This document shows positions 31,782-41,287 of a stretch of 64,000 nucleotides of DNA, piece after piece. The position numbers and the translations under genes were made by a program. The stretch comes from Longimicrobiales bacterium (GTDB lineage Bacteria; Gemmatimonadota; Gemmatimonadetes; Longimicrobiales; Gaopeijiaceae). The notes beneath the pieces were generated by a model that had not been told where the DNA came from, made no database searches, and was given only the letters and a program-made list of their open reading frames with translations. Every line of letters begins with the position of its first letter. The stretch's first letter is position 1. Where the stretch lies: positions 1,467,340-1,531,339 of the forward strand of contig OX638356.1 of the NCBI GenBank assembly GCA_951813395.1, given 5' to 3'.

Positions 31782-34291
31782 TGACCGGCGCGCCGCCGGG
31801 ATCGTGTCCTCTCGCCCAATGGCGACGCGGGTGCTCGCCGGACGGGTGTTCGCCCTTTGGGTGCGCGTCGCGTTGCGCGGGCCCGGGGACGCCGCGGCGC
31901 CGGCAGACTGCAGTGTCTGCCCGCGCTCTTCAGGTCCTCGAGTTCGCGGAAGTGCTGGAGTATGTCGCGGGCTTTGCCTGCAGCGACGCCGGACGGCAAG
32001 CGGTCCTCGCGCTCGAGCCGTCCGTCGATCCGGAGACGGTTCAGACGCGATTGGCCGCGGTCGAAGAGGCCAGGCGCTTCCTCGCGCTGCGGGAGGCCTG
32101 GACGCTGCCCGGCTTTCCGGACGCCGGGCATGCGATCGGAAGACTCGCGGTGGAAGGCTCGGTGCTGTCGCCGCAGGAACTCCATGCGCTGGGGGAGCTG
32201 CTCACGGCCGGTCGCGTTTTGCTCGGGTCGCTGAACGAGAACGCGGCGAATCTTCCCACGCTGGCCGCGCTGGCGTCCCGGCTTCTCGAGGCGAAGGAGA
32301 TCGAAACAACGGTGGTAAGGACGGTTGACGCCGAAGGCGCCGTGCTGGACACCGCCAGCAGGGAGCTGAGGCGCATTCGCATGCGACTGAGCGGTGCCCA
32401 CAATCGCGTCGTGGCCCACCTGGAGCGGTTCCTCGATGGACTTGGCGAGCGCTATCGGGTTCCCGGTGCATCGGTCACGATCCGCGAGGGGCGCTACGTC
32501 ATCCCGGTGCGCCGCGAGGGCAAGCGGTCGGTCGGGGGATACGTGCACGATGAATCGGCGTCCGGAGCCACGGTGTTCATCGAACCATCGTCCGCGATCG
32601 AGATCATGAACGGTGTCCGGGAGCTGGAAAGGGCCGAGACCCGCGAGGTCGAGCGCATTCTGCGCCAACTCACCGACCGCTGCCGCCCTCTCGCCGTGGA
32701 ATTGGCCCGGTCGCTGGCCGCGCTTGCCGAAATGGACCGGCGAGTGGCCCTGGCACGCGCTGCGGAGCGGTGGAAGGGATCGGTCCCGGCAGTGGGCGAG
32801 GGCCCCGTGCGCATCCGTGGCGGCCGTCATCCCCTGCTGGTTGCGGCCGGGGTCGACGCTGTTCCCTTCGACCTCGACCTCGATCGCGACGAGAGCGTCG
32901 TCCTGGTCACCGGCCCCAACACAGGGGGCAAGACGGTTTTTCTGAAGTCGGTGGGATTGATCGCGAGCCTCGCGCAGGCAGGAGTCATACCACCCGTCGG
33001 GCCGGGCACCCGCCTGCCCGTCTTCCGTGGCATCTTCGCCGATGTCGGGGACGAGCAGTCCATTTCCGACAGCCTGTCCACGTTTTCCGCCCATCTCCGC
33101 AACCTGCAGGAGATCCTGCGGGATGCGGACGCGAACTCTCTGGTGCTGATCGACGAGCCCGGAACGGGAACCGACCCCAAGGAGGGTGAAGCGCTGGCCC
33201 GGGCGATCATCGAGACCCTGGCGGAACGCCGATGCGCGGCAGTGGTGACATCGCATCTGGGCGGCCTGAAGCGCCTCGCGGCGCCGGGCAACCGTATTGT
33301 AAACGCTTCGCTCCATTTCGATGGCGAGCGTCTGGCCCCCAGCTACCGTTTCTCGAAGGGACGGCCGGGGCGCAGCTACGGGCTCTCGATCGCGCGAGGA
33401 CTGGGGTTTCCACATGAGGTGCTGGATCGGGCCGAGCGATACCGCGACCGCGCCGACGCTCGCCTGGACGACCTGCTCGAGAGCCTCGAGGAAAAGGAGC
33501 GCCGCGTGGCCCGGGTGCTCGCCGAACTCGACGGGGAGCGGAAGCGGCTCACGAAGCTGGACGCGAAGCTCGACGCGCGCGTCGAGGACCTGCGACGGGT
33601 CGAGCGCCAGCAAGCCGCACGCGCGCGAACCGAGGCCCGCCGCCTGCTCCTGGATGCCCGCAAGGAGGTCGAGTCGGTCATAACCGGCCTGCGGGAGCGG
33701 GCGGTCGCCGGAGACTCGTTGAGAGAGGCCTCGAGAGCCGCGCGCCGCACCGTTGAGGAAGCGGCGCTGTCACTGCGGGATCCCATCCCGGAGACGACCG
33801 CGCCACCGGTCGGCGAGGTCGTGCTGGCCGAAGGAGCGAGGGTCCGCGTCGGGGCCGCCGGCGCGCTGGGAGAGGTCGTGGCGGTCGAGACGGATCGAGT
33901 CGTCGTCAACGTGGGCGGCGTAAGGATGAGAGTGGCCCCCCGGCGGCTGGTGCCGGCCGAGGCGGCGCGCGGCGAGGCGGACACGCGATCGGACGGGCGG
34001 ACATCCGGACCCGGCGGGGCGGGATCGTGGACCGCGCCCGACATCGAGCCGGTCACGGAGCTTGATGTGCGTGGCCTGCGGGCCGACGAGGCCGAGATGT
34101 CGCTCGCACGCGCACTGGATGCGGCCGCTGTGGCCGACCTTCAGGAACTTCGCGTGATACACGGCAAGGGAACCGGGGCGCTCCGTGCCCGAGTGGCGCT
34201 TGTGCTGGAACGTGATCCTCGGGTCGAGGGCTTCGAGTCGGCCAGGCCGGCGGACGGAGGCTACGGGGTCACCGTGGCGAGGATGCGGTAG
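31778..34291 (+). CDS. mutS2: Endonuclease MutS2
   Basis: MutS-like ATPase with an Smr nuclease domain; proposed roles are suppressing recombination and rescuing collided ribosomes. Walker A is GPNTGGKTVF (about residue 378), the signature is DSLSTFSAHL (about 430), Walker B LVLIDEPGTGTDP (about 455). A long coiled coil follows, and the Smr domain closes the protein (LDVRGLRADEAEMS; IHGKGTGALR). GTG 31778 or ATG 31781 follows GAGGAG and overlaps the yqeY stop, but yields about 45 Cys/Pro/Arg-rich residues before the usual ALQVLEF start. GTG at 31913 is the alternative. Confidence 0.93.
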   Translation: MMTGAPPGSCPLAQWRRGCSPDGCSPFGCASRCAGPGTPRRRQTAVSARALQVLEFAEVLEYVAGFACSDAGRQAVLALEPSVDPETVQTRLAAVEEARRFLALREAWTLPGFPDAGHAIGRLAVEGSVLSPQELHALGELLTAGRVLLGSLNENAANLPTLAALASRLLEAKEIETTVVRTVDAEGAVLDTASRELRRIRMRLSGAHNRVVAHLERFLDGLGERYRVPGASVTIREGRYVIPVRREGKRSVGGYVHDESASGATVFIEPSSAIEIMNGVRELERAETREVERILRQLTDRCRPLAVELARSLAALAEMDRRVALARAAERWKGSVPAVGEGPVRIRGGRHPLLVAAGVDAVPFDLDLDRDESVVLVTGPNTGGKTVFLKSVGLIASLAQAGVIPPVGPGTRLPVFRGIFADVGDEQSISDSLSTFSAHLRNLQEILRDADANSLVLIDEPGTGTDPKEGEALARAIIETLAERRCAAVVTSHLGGLKRLAAPGNRIVNASLHFDGERLAPSYRFSKGRPGRSYGLSIARGLGFPHEVLDRAERYRDRADARLDDLLESLEEKERRVARVLAELDGERKRLTKLDAKLDARVEDLRRVERQQAARARTEARRLLLDARKEVESVITGLRERAVAGDSLREASRAARRTVEEAALSLRDPIPETTAPPVGEVVLAEGARVRVGAAGALGEVVAVETDRVVVNVGGVRMRVAPRRLVPAEAARGEADTRSDGRTSGPGGAGSWTAPDIEPVTELDVRGLRADEAEMSLARALDAAAVADLQELRVIHGKGTGALRARVALVLERDPRVEGFESARPADGGYGVTVARMR

Positions 34292-34293
34292 CC

Positions 34294-36120
34294 ATGATCC
34301 CCGACGACGTGGTAGCGGAAGTCAAGGCGCGCGCCGACATCGTGGGCGTGATCGGCGAGTTCGTTCAACTCAGGAAGGCGGGCAGGGAGTTCCGCGGACT
34401 CAGTCCGTTCAAGAAGGAAAAGACGCCCTCCTTCTACGTGAACCCGGCCAAGGCGTTTTTTCACGACTTTTCTTCCGGTGAATCGGGGGACGTATTCTCG
34501 TTCCTGATGAAGCACCAGGGGATGAGCTTCGTCGACGCAGTCAAGTACGTCGGAGCTCGCAGCGGCGTCGAAGTGCGGGAAATCAGGCGAGGGCAGGGAC
34601 GCGAGGACCCGTGGCGCCCCTACTACGAGGCGTCCGCCTACGCGAACACGTTCTTCCAGGAACGCCTCTGGGAGTGGGAGGGCGGTCAGCGCGCACGCGC
34701 ATACCTCGAGGAACGGGGCATCGGCCGCGAGTCGGGTGAAGACTTCGGCCTCGGATACGCCCCCGACGATTGGAGGGCCTTTCGCGAGGCGGCGGCGGTG
34801 CACGGCCTGGACGAGAGAATCCTGCTGGACGTCGGGCTACTCAAGAAGAGCGAGAAGAGCGACGATCCGTACGACGCGTTCAGGAACCGCATCATCTTCC
34901 CGATCGAGTCCGAATCGGGACGCGTGCTGGCGTTCGGCGGGAGACTGCTGGGTCGCACCGGCAAGGGGGCGCCCAAGTACCTCAATTCGCCCGAGAGCCC
35001 GATCTTCCAGAAAGGCGAGATCCTGTACGGGCTGCGCAAGGCTCGCAACCACATCCGTCGCAACGGGTCCGTCATGGTGGTGGAAGGCTTTACGGACGTC
35101 GTGTCCCTGGCAAGTGTCGAGGTGCGCAACGTAGTCGCGCCCCTGGGGACGGCGATGACCGAAGCGCACGCCGGACTCCTGCGACGATACACGAAGCAGG
35201 TGCGGCTTCTGTTCGACAGCGATCCGGCGGGACAACGCGCGACCTTCCGTGCCGCCGACATCCTTCTCGGCCAGGGGCTCCATGCTTCGGTGGTGACGCT
35301 GCCCGACGGCGAGGACCCCGATTCGGTGGCACGTTCGGGAGGCGCGGAGGCCATCCGGGAGTTCGTCTCCCAGGCGGTGGACGTCCTCGACCGCAAGATC
35401 GCGATGCTGGAGGAGCGGGACTACTTCGGCTCGATAGAAAAGACGCGGCGGGCTCTGGACCGGCTCCTGCCGACCGTGCGGTCCGTGACCGATCCCCGGC
35501 TCCGCGACATCTACATCGCCAGGGTGGCCGAGCGGACCGGCGTGCGTCCCGAGACTCTGGCGAAGGAAATCGGGCAGCGGGCCGCAACGCCGGCCACTGC
35601 GACGCGTCGGGATTACCGTCGGCGTGGCCGCGTCCCTCCGAGCCCGACCGGCATGGGGCCGGAACAGGAGCTGCTGCGGCTGATGCTCCACCACCGCGGC
35701 TGGGTCGGGAAGGTGGCCGAAAGCGTGGGGCCCTCCGATTTGGCGGATGGCGCGGATCGTGTGATCTTCGAAGGGTTGATCGCCGATCCCGACCTGGTCG
35801 CATTGCCGGAAGGGGCATCGCCGGAGGCCGTGCGTCGTTTTGAGCAACTGGAAGCGGATCCGGGGATGGCACATGAGTTGGAACAGGTCTTCGCGGACGT
35901 GCTGGCCAGGATCCTGACCAAGGTCATCAATCGGCGAATGGACGTTGTGCGGGCCCGATTGCATTCCGCAGCGGACCACCAGGAGAAGGTCCAGCTGACC
36001 AGTGACCTGGAGGAACTTCGCAGAGAGAAGGCGGCTCTGCCCGGGGCCGATTGGAGCGGGTCCGCAAGAGCGTTGGTGAACATCGGAAAGACTCAAAGGA
36101 AGAGAGAAGGCACACAGTGA
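34294..36120 (+). CDS. dnaG: DNA primase DnaG with degenerate zinc-binding domain
   Basis: Makes RNA primers for replication. The N-terminal domain aligns well with DnaG (KAGREFRGLSPFKKEKTPSF, then HDFSSGESGDVFSFLM), but the four zinc ligands of E. coli (C40, H43, C61, C64) are S37, K40, D58 and S61 here. The TOPRIM core is intact: VVEGFTDVVSLAS, LFDSDPAGQRATFRA, LPDGEDPDSVAR. A C-terminal helicase-interaction region follows (PEQELLRLMLHHRGW). 608 residues, near normal length. It sits three bases after mutS2, and its stop overlaps the next GTG start. Confidence 0.94.
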   Translation: MIPDDVVAEVKARADIVGVIGEFVQLRKAGREFRGLSPFKKEKTPSFYVNPAKAFFHDFSSGESGDVFSFLMKHQGMSFVDAVKYVGARSGVEVREIRRGQGREDPWRPYYEASAYANTFFQERLWEWEGGQRARAYLEERGIGRESGEDFGLGYAPDDWRAFREAAAVHGLDERILLDVGLLKKSEKSDDPYDAFRNRIIFPIESESGRVLAFGGRLLGRTGKGAPKYLNSPESPIFQKGEILYGLRKARNHIRRNGSVMVVEGFTDVVSLASVEVRNVVAPLGTAMTEAHAGLLRRYTKQVRLLFDSDPAGQRATFRAADILLGQGLHASVVTLPDGEDPDSVARSGGAEAIREFVSQAVDVLDRKIAMLEERDYFGSIEKTRRALDRLLPTVRSVTDPRLRDIYIARVAERTGVRPETLAKEIGQRAATPATATRRDYRRRGRVPPSPTGMGPEQELLRLMLHHRGWVGKVAESVGPSDLADGADRVIFEGLIADPDLVALPEGASPEAVRRFEQLEADPGMAHELEQVFADVLARILTKVINRRMDVVRARLHSAADHQEKVQLTSDLEELRREKAALPGADWSGSARALVNIGKTQRKREGTQ

Positions 36121-36866
36121 CCGTCAACAACGGGCCGATCTCCAGTCGCATGCTGGAGCTGCAAACCCTCGACCAGAACATCCGCCGGACCCGGGACCGC
36201 ATCGATTCCTTCGGGCCGTTGCTGGAAGAGGTCGAGGAACCGGCCGTCCGATTGGCCGGCGAGGCCGAGGTGGCCGCGACCAAGGTGAGAGAACTCGAGC
36301 TGGAAGAGCGCCGGTTGCGCCTGGCGGCGGAGGAGAAGCGGGTACGCGTGCACCGTCTGGAGGATCGCCTGAATCTGGTCAGGACCGTGCAACAGGAGGC
36401 GGCGGTGCAGGCCGAACTCGGGCTGGTGCGGCGGGCCCTGGACCAGGAGGAGCAGGAGGTAATCAACCTCCTGGACCAGATCGCGAGATTCCAGGGCCGC
36501 CTGGAGGAGTTGCAGGCGGCCATGGACGACGCCCGCCTGGCGGTCGAGCCGCGCAGGAACGAGATCCTGGCGGAGCAGGAGGCCGCCGAGGCACAGGTGG
36601 CCTCGATGCAGGTGCAACGCGACAGCTTTGCCGAGGGAATCGATCCCCGCTACCGGCGCGTGTACGACAATCTGATCAGAGGCGGCCGCCGCGTTGCGGT
36701 CGCGCCGATGACAGCGGACGGAGCCTGCGGCTGCTGCTACTCCGTCATACCCCTGCAGGTTCAGAACGAGATCCGGGCTCACGCGCCGCTGGTGCTCTGC
36801 GAAGGCTGCGGCGTGATCGTGACGGGCCCGACGGCTGACGCCGAGACCGAGAGCGTAAGCGGGTAG
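36117..36866 (+). CDS. Coiled-coil zinc-ribbon protein (zf-RING_7 / CT398-like family)
   Basis: 249 residues. GTG at 36117 overlaps the dnaG stop. Most of the protein is a long charged coiled coil (ELQTLDQNIRRTRDRIDSF; LEEVEEPAVRLAGEAE; DQEEQEVINLLDQI). The C-terminus is a zinc ribbon with CGCCYS and CEGCG. Proteins of this build are common next to housekeeping genes in many phyla; their function is unclear, with a Chlamydia member reported to bind sigma-54 and secretion proteins. No more specific role can be read here. Confidence 0.8.
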   Translation: MTVNNGPISSRMLELQTLDQNIRRTRDRIDSFGPLLEEVEEPAVRLAGEAEVAATKVRELELEERRLRLAAEEKRVRVHRLEDRLNLVRTVQQEAAVQAELGLVRRALDQEEQEVINLLDQIARFQGRLEELQAAMDDARLAVEPRRNEILAEQEAAEAQVASMQVQRDSFAEGIDPRYRRVYDNLIRGGRRVAVAPMTADGACGCCYSVIPLQVQNEIRAHAPLVLCEGCGVIVTGPTADAETESVSG

Positions 36867-36906
36867 GCGGCTGCCGAACCGGCGGACCCGTGCGTCCCGA
36901 CCGCGG

Positions 36907-38658
36907 ATGAGCGCCCGGAGGGCCGGGGTCGGGTTCGTATCGTCGTATCCACGCCCTCAATGGACCCTTCGCCCGCAACCGCCAGGACGGGTCGTCCGTG
37001 CCCTCGAGCGGGACCTGCAGCTTCCTCGGGCCTTGTGCCGGCTGCTGGCTGTCAGGGAACGCACGACACCCGATGCCGCAAAGTCGTTTCTGCGTCCCCG
37101 CCTGGAGGATTTGCACGACCCCGCTCTGCTCCTGGACTCGGACAGGGCGGCGGACCGCCTGGCCGCGGCTGTGGAAAACGGGGAGACGGTGGTGGTCCAC
37201 GGCGACTACGATGCCGACGGCATTGCGGGTGCGGCGCTGCTCGGCGGCTGGATTCGTGCGGCAGGCGGGAGGGCCGAGGCGATCGTGCCCGACCGGACCC
37301 GGGACGGCTACGATCTTTCGAATGCGGGCGTGGACCGGTCAATCGCGCTTGGCGCCGGGGTGATCGTCACGGTCGACTGCGGAATCGCGGCGCTTGATCC
37401 GGTTCGGCGGGCTGCCGCGGCCGGGGTGGACGTCATCGTCACCGACCACCACATCCCGGGACCGCGACTTCCCGATGCCTTCGCCATCCTCAATCCGAAC
37501 CGTCCTGGCTGCGCCTACCCCGACAAGCGGCTGTGCGGCGCGGGTGTGGCGTTCAAGCTGGGACAGCTGTTGTCCCGGCGCCTGGGCCGGTCCCGCGACG
37601 AGGCGTGGGACTACCTCGATCTGGTGGCACTGGCGACCATCGCCGACCAGGTGGAGCTGGATGGCGAGAACCGCATACTCGGGAGGTACGGGCTGCGGGC
37701 GCTCGCACGCACAACGCGCCCCGGTCTGAATGCACTGATGACCGGCGCGAAGATGGCTCCCGGGAACGCGGTCACCTCGGAGGCCGTGGCCTTCCGGCTG
37801 GCCCCCCGCATCAACGCCGCGGGCCGGGTGGGCGACGCGTCGAAGGCGCTGCGACTTCTCCTCACAGCGGATTCCGGCGAGGCACGGTCGCTGGCCGAGG
37901 TGCTGGAACGGAACAACAGCGACCGGCGCGAAATTGAGCGCCGCACCACCGAGGAGGCGTTGGCCAGGCTGGAGGGCGCATACGACGCAGCCACCGACCG
38001 GGGGGTCGTCGTGGCGGGCGAGGGGTGGCATCCAGGGGTGATAGGGATCGTCGCGTCCCGCGTTGCCGAGCGCCTCTTTCGCCCGTCGGTGGTGATCGCG
38101 CTGGACGGAGACGAGGGCCGTGGAAGCGCGCGTTCGATCCCGGGCTTCGATCTCCACGCGGCGATCGCGCAGTGCGGCACCCACCTCGAACGCTTCGGCG
38201 GACACCACCAGGCGGCGGGCATGGACATTCACCGCGATCGCGTGCCCGCGTTCCGTGACGCATTTCAGGACGTTGCCGGCCGCCGTCTCGGCAGCGTGGA
38301 GCTGCGGCCTGTCCTCCATGTGGATCTGGAAGTCGCGCTGGGGGAGGTCGACTTCGATCTCCACCGCTACGCCACCTACCTGGGTCCCCATGGCCGGGGC
38401 AATCCCGAGCCGCTCTACGTCGCTCGCGCGGTTCGCGTGGCTGGAGGCCCCCGGGTGCTGACAGGAGGACACGTCAAATTCGAGATGGTCGACGGCGGTT
38501 CCCGGCTGCCCGCGATCGGCTTTGGCCTCGCGGACCGGCTGGTCCCCGAGTTGACGGGCAACGGGCCGGTGGACGTGGCGTTCAATCTGATCGAGAATAC
38601 CTTCAGAGGCAGGACCACGATCCAGGCCAGGGTCGTGGATGTCCGTCCGGCCGCGTGA
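36907..38658 (+). CDS. recJ: Single-stranded-DNA-specific exonuclease RecJ
   Basis: 5'-3' exonuclease of recombination and repair. DHH-superfamily motifs are clear: VHGDYDADGIAGAALL at about residue 100, VTVDCGIAA, VTDHHIPG at about 180, and the DHHA1 part GWHPGVIGIVASRVAERL with RSIPGFDLHAAI and FGGHHQAAGM. The C-terminal OB domain includes PHGRGNPEPLY. 583 residues, normal length. The ATG at 36907 lies 41 bases after the zinc-ribbon gene. Confidence 0.95.
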   Translation: MSARRAGVGFVSSYPRPQWTLRPQPPGRVVRALERDLQLPRALCRLLAVRERTTPDAAKSFLRPRLEDLHDPALLLDSDRAADRLAAAVENGETVVVHGDYDADGIAGAALLGGWIRAAGGRAEAIVPDRTRDGYDLSNAGVDRSIALGAGVIVTVDCGIAALDPVRRAAAAGVDVIVTDHHIPGPRLPDAFAILNPNRPGCAYPDKRLCGAGVAFKLGQLLSRRLGRSRDEAWDYLDLVALATIADQVELDGENRILGRYGLRALARTTRPGLNALMTGAKMAPGNAVTSEAVAFRLAPRINAAGRVGDASKALRLLLTADSGEARSLAEVLERNNSDRREIERRTTEEALARLEGAYDAATDRGVVVAGEGWHPGVIGIVASRVAERLFRPSVVIALDGDEGRGSARSIPGFDLHAAIAQCGTHLERFGGHHQAAGMDIHRDRVPAFRDAFQDVAGRRLGSVELRPVLHVDLEVALGEVDFDLHRYATYLGPHGRGNPEPLYVARAVRVAGGPRVLTGGHVKFEMVDGGSRLPAIGFGLADRLVPELTGNGPVDVAFNLIENTFRGRTTIQARVVDVRPAA

Positions 38659-38694
38659 GTTGCCGGATTTGCTTTCCGCCCGGGAGGCGAACGC

Positions 38695-39279
38695 GTGCGC
38701 ATCATTGCCGGGAAGTGGAAGAGCCGGAAGCTCCTTGCGGTTCGGGGACGGGGTGTCAGGCCGACCGCCGACCGCATCCGTGAGGCCTGGATGTCGATTG
38801 TCGCCGACCGTATCGGTGGTGCCGAGGTGGCGGACCTGTTCGCGGGTTCCGGCGCACTCGGCCTCGAAGCGCTGAGCCGGGGCGCGGCACATGTCACGTT
38901 CGTCGAGAGGAGCCGCGGCGCGATCCGGGTGCTGGAGCGAAATATCCAGGCGCTGGACGCAGGTGCGGCTGCCACCGTCATCCGCGGCGACGCCATGGCG
39001 CATGTACGGTCGGTGAAGCGGTTCTGCTACGACCTTGCTCTCGCCGACCCTCCCTACGACCGAGGCTGCACGCGTGAACTCCTTGCCCTCTTCGCCCACC
39101 AGCCCTTCGCCCGCGAACTCTGGCTGGAACACGCGACCGGGGACGCGGTTCCCTCCGGCATGTCCCTGCGCCAACGCAGGTATGGGGACACCACCCTCAC
39201 GGGAACCGTACCGCCCGCCGGGCGGCCTCGGCATGGGGCAGGGTTCTCCAACCGACTGAGAGGAGGCGGCACATCATGA
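38695..39279 (+). CDS. rsmD: 16S rRNA (guanine-966-N2)-methyltransferase RsmD
   Basis: Methylates G966 of 16S rRNA. GTG at 38695 lies seven bases after GGGAGG and begins [12 protein letters not shown], the usual RsmD N-terminus. The SAM site is [19 protein letters not shown] and the catalytic motif is DPPYD at about residue 118. 194 residues. It overlaps coaD by an ATGA; rsmD-coaD pairing is very common in bacteria and supports both names. Confidence 0.94.
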   Translation: MRIIAGKWKSRKLLAVRGRGVRPTADRIREAWMSIVADRIGGAEVADLFAGSGALGLEALSRGAAHVTFVERSRGAIRVLERNIQALDAGAAATVIRGDAMAHVRSVKRFCYDLALADPPYDRGCTRELLALFAHQPFARELWLEHATGDAVPSGMSLRQRRYGDTTLTGTVPPAGRPRHGAGFSNRLRGGGTS

Positions 39280-39788
39280 CGATTGCCCGTCCCATCGTAG
39301 CGGTCTACCCCGGGTCCTTCGACCCCGTGACGCTCGGCCACGAGGATGTGGTGCGCCGCACGCTCCGCTTCTGCGACCGGCTGGTCGTGGGAGTCGCGGA
39401 GTCCGCGAGTCAGTCCAAGCGACCGCTCTTCGAGGTATCGGAGCGGCTCGAGATCATGAAGGAGGTCTTCGCCGGCGATGACCGGGTGGAGTGTGTCACC
39501 TTCTCGGGTCTGCTGGTGGAGTTTGCGCGAGGCGTCGGCGCGCGCTTCATCATCCGCGGTCTGCGGGCCGTCTCGGACTTCGACTACGAGTTCCAGATGG
39601 CCCAGATGAACCGGGAGCTCCGGCACGATGTGGAGACCCTTTTCCTGACCCCGGACGTCCACTACTCCTTTCTGTCCGCGTCCCTGGTACGGGAGGTCGC
39701 GTCGCTCGGCGGCGATGTGAGCGCATTCGTGTCGCCGGCCGTGTTGGAACGGATGCGGCACCGGTTCTCGAATCGCCCCTCAGGGTGA
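39276..39788 (+). CDS. coaD: Phosphopantetheine adenylyltransferase
   Basis: Penultimate step of coenzyme A synthesis. The nucleotidyltransferase motif is [12 protein letters not shown] (residues 11-22, H22 catalytic). The ATP-binding [16 protein letters not shown] follows at about 127-142. 170 residues. GAGAGGAGG lies just upstream of the ATG, inside the end of rsmD. Confidence 0.97.
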   Translation: MTIARPIVAVYPGSFDPVTLGHEDVVRRTLRFCDRLVVGVAESASQSKRPLFEVSERLEIMKEVFAGDDRVECVTFSGLLVEFARGVGARFIIRGLRAVSDFDYEFQMAQMNRELRHDVETLFLTPDVHYSFLSASLVREVASLGGDVSAFVSPAVLERMRHRFSNRPSG

Positions 39789-39801
39789 GCCCCGCCGCTC
39801 G

Positions 39802-40731
39802 ATGGCCAGGCCATGGGCCCACAGCGCCTTCACGCGGGAACTGGAGACAAGGGCCCGGAAGCTTGTCCGCACGGTCGCTTTCCCCGAGGCGGACGACCCC
39901 CGGGTGGTCGAGGCCGCGGTTCACCTGGCCCGGCGCGGGGCCGTCATGCCGGTGCTGGTCGGGCCGCGGAAAGGGGTGGCGCGGGAGCTGGACGGGGGCC
40001 GGGCCCCGGATCGGATCGATTGGGTCGCGACCTCGTCCGATTCGCTCGATCGCGCGTTGGCTCTGCTCTCGGAGGGAGCGGTGGACGGCGTGGTCGCCGG
40101 GGCCGTCCGCACGTCGGCGGAGGTCATCCGGGCGGGTTTGAGGCAGGTGGGACTCCGCGCGGGGGTCCGCCTCCTGTCGTCGTGCTTCTTCATGGAGGTG
40201 GACGACTTCCGCGGCAGGGGAACCGAGGTCCTCACCTTCACGGACGCCGGTGTCGTGCCGGATCCCGGTGCCGGCGCCCTCGCCGAGATCGCCCGTGAGG
40301 CCGTTCGCGTGCGCAGGCTCGTGGTGGGTGACGAGCCGCGCGTGGCCTTTCTGTCGTACTCCACACTGGGCAGTGCGCGCGGGCGGTCCGTCGAACGCGT
40401 GCGCGGGGCCCTCGACCGATTCCGCAAGGCCTGTCCCGGGGTGCCCTCCGGCGGGGAGTTGCAGGCCGATGCCGCCCTGGTTCCGGGCGTCGCTCTCGTC
40501 AAGGCGCGCGGAGATGCCGTCGCGGGCAACGCCAACGTCCTCGTCTTTCCGAGCCTCGACGCGGCCAACATCGCGTACAAGCTGGTCCAGCGACTCGCGG
40601 GCGCACGTGCGCTGGGCCCCGTGCTGCAGGGTCTCAGGGCTCCGCTGAACGACTTGTCCCGGGGAGCCTCGGCCGAAGACATCGTCCACATGGCGGCCGT
40701 CACCGCGCTCATGGCGGGGGAGGCCGGCTGA
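39802..40731 (+). CDS. pta: Phosphate acetyl/butyryltransferase-family protein
   Basis: 309 residues of the PTA_PTB family, which interconverts acyl-CoA and acyl phosphate. Signatures include VAFPEADDPRVVEAAVHLAR near the start, GAVRTSAEVIRAGL, SSCFFMEV, VAFLSYSTLGSARGR, GELQADAAL, GNANVLVFPSLDAANIAYKL and GPVLQGLRAPLNDLSRGAS. There is no N-terminal DRTGG or AAA region, so it is the short single-domain form. No acetate kinase lies nearby. Acetyl versus butyryl preference cannot be read from sequence; the later thiolase and dehydrogenase genes make either possible. Confidence 0.85.
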   Translation: MARPWAHSAFTRELETRARKLVRTVAFPEADDPRVVEAAVHLARRGAVMPVLVGPRKGVARELDGGRAPDRIDWVATSSDSLDRALALLSEGAVDGVVAGAVRTSAEVIRAGLRQVGLRAGVRLLSSCFFMEVDDFRGRGTEVLTFTDAGVVPDPGAGALAEIAREAVRVRRLVVGDEPRVAFLSYSTLGSARGRSVERVRGALDRFRKACPGVPSGGELQADAALVPGVALVKARGDAVAGNANVLVFPSLDAANIAYKLVQRLAGARALGPVLQGLRAPLNDLSRGASAEDIVHMAAVTALMAGEAG

Positions 40732-40784
40732 CGGATCGCGGATCGAGCCGGTCGCCCGTGTTTTCCGGCGGTGTGCGCCGTCAC

Positions 40785-40792
40785 TATCTTTG
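40785..40792 (+). promoter_or_regulatory. Possible -10 element before the STAS gene
   Basis: TATCTTTG matches TAnnTTTG, the -7 box known from Bacteroidetes promoters. It lies 106 bases before the chosen STAS start in the 166-base gap after pta. I see no clear upstream box. Sequence-only prediction. Confidence 0.3.
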
Positions 40793-40897
40793 CTGCACAT
40801 CCGAGTCAATTCCGCAGGGATCGATCCGCGGCGGGCCGCCGGCAGGCGGGCGGCCAGCGCCATGGACCATTCCGACAACCCGGGCCGCGAGGGGACG

Positions 40898-41227
40898 ATG
40901 ACATTCAATGTTCGCAAGGTGGGGGGCGCCACCGTGATTTCGGTCGACGGCCAGCTCATCGTCGGCAACCGGCAGGAGTTGAAGCAGAAGGTCCTGGCGG
41001 AACTGGAGCGGGGGGCCCGGCGTTTCGTCATCGACTTCACGCGGACCGGCTACATCGACTCATCCGGGCTGGGCATCCTGGTTTCGCTTTCCAGGAGCAT
41101 CAGGCAGGAAAGGGGCGACCTCCGCCTGGCTTCGCTGAACGATGATCTCCGGACCCTCTTCGAGCTGACCAAGCTCGACACCCTCTTCGAGATTCATGCC
41201 ACTCTGCGGGACGCGCTGGCGGACTAG
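40898..41227 (+). CDS. STAS-domain anti-sigma factor antagonist
   Basis: 109 residues, the whole of it one STAS domain of the SpoIIAA/RsbV type: VISVDGQLIVGNRQELKQKV, then YIDSSGLGILVSL with the phosphorylatable Ser at about residue 55. The frame is open back to 40790; I choose ATG at 40898 because it begins directly at the fold and follows GAGGGG, with ATG at 40862 as alternative. It heads a three-gene partner-switching cassette (antagonist, kinase, phosphatase). The target sigma factor is not in the window. Confidence 0.87.
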   Translation: MTFNVRKVGGATVISVDGQLIVGNRQELKQKVLAELERGARRFVIDFTRTGYIDSSGLGILVSLSRSIRQERGDLRLASLNDDLRTLFELTKLDTLFEIHATLRDALAD

Positions 41228-41287
41228 TGCCGTGGTGATTCCGCGAGAGCCCGGGCGGTGGTTCGTCGGGACTGCCGGGAGGTGACG

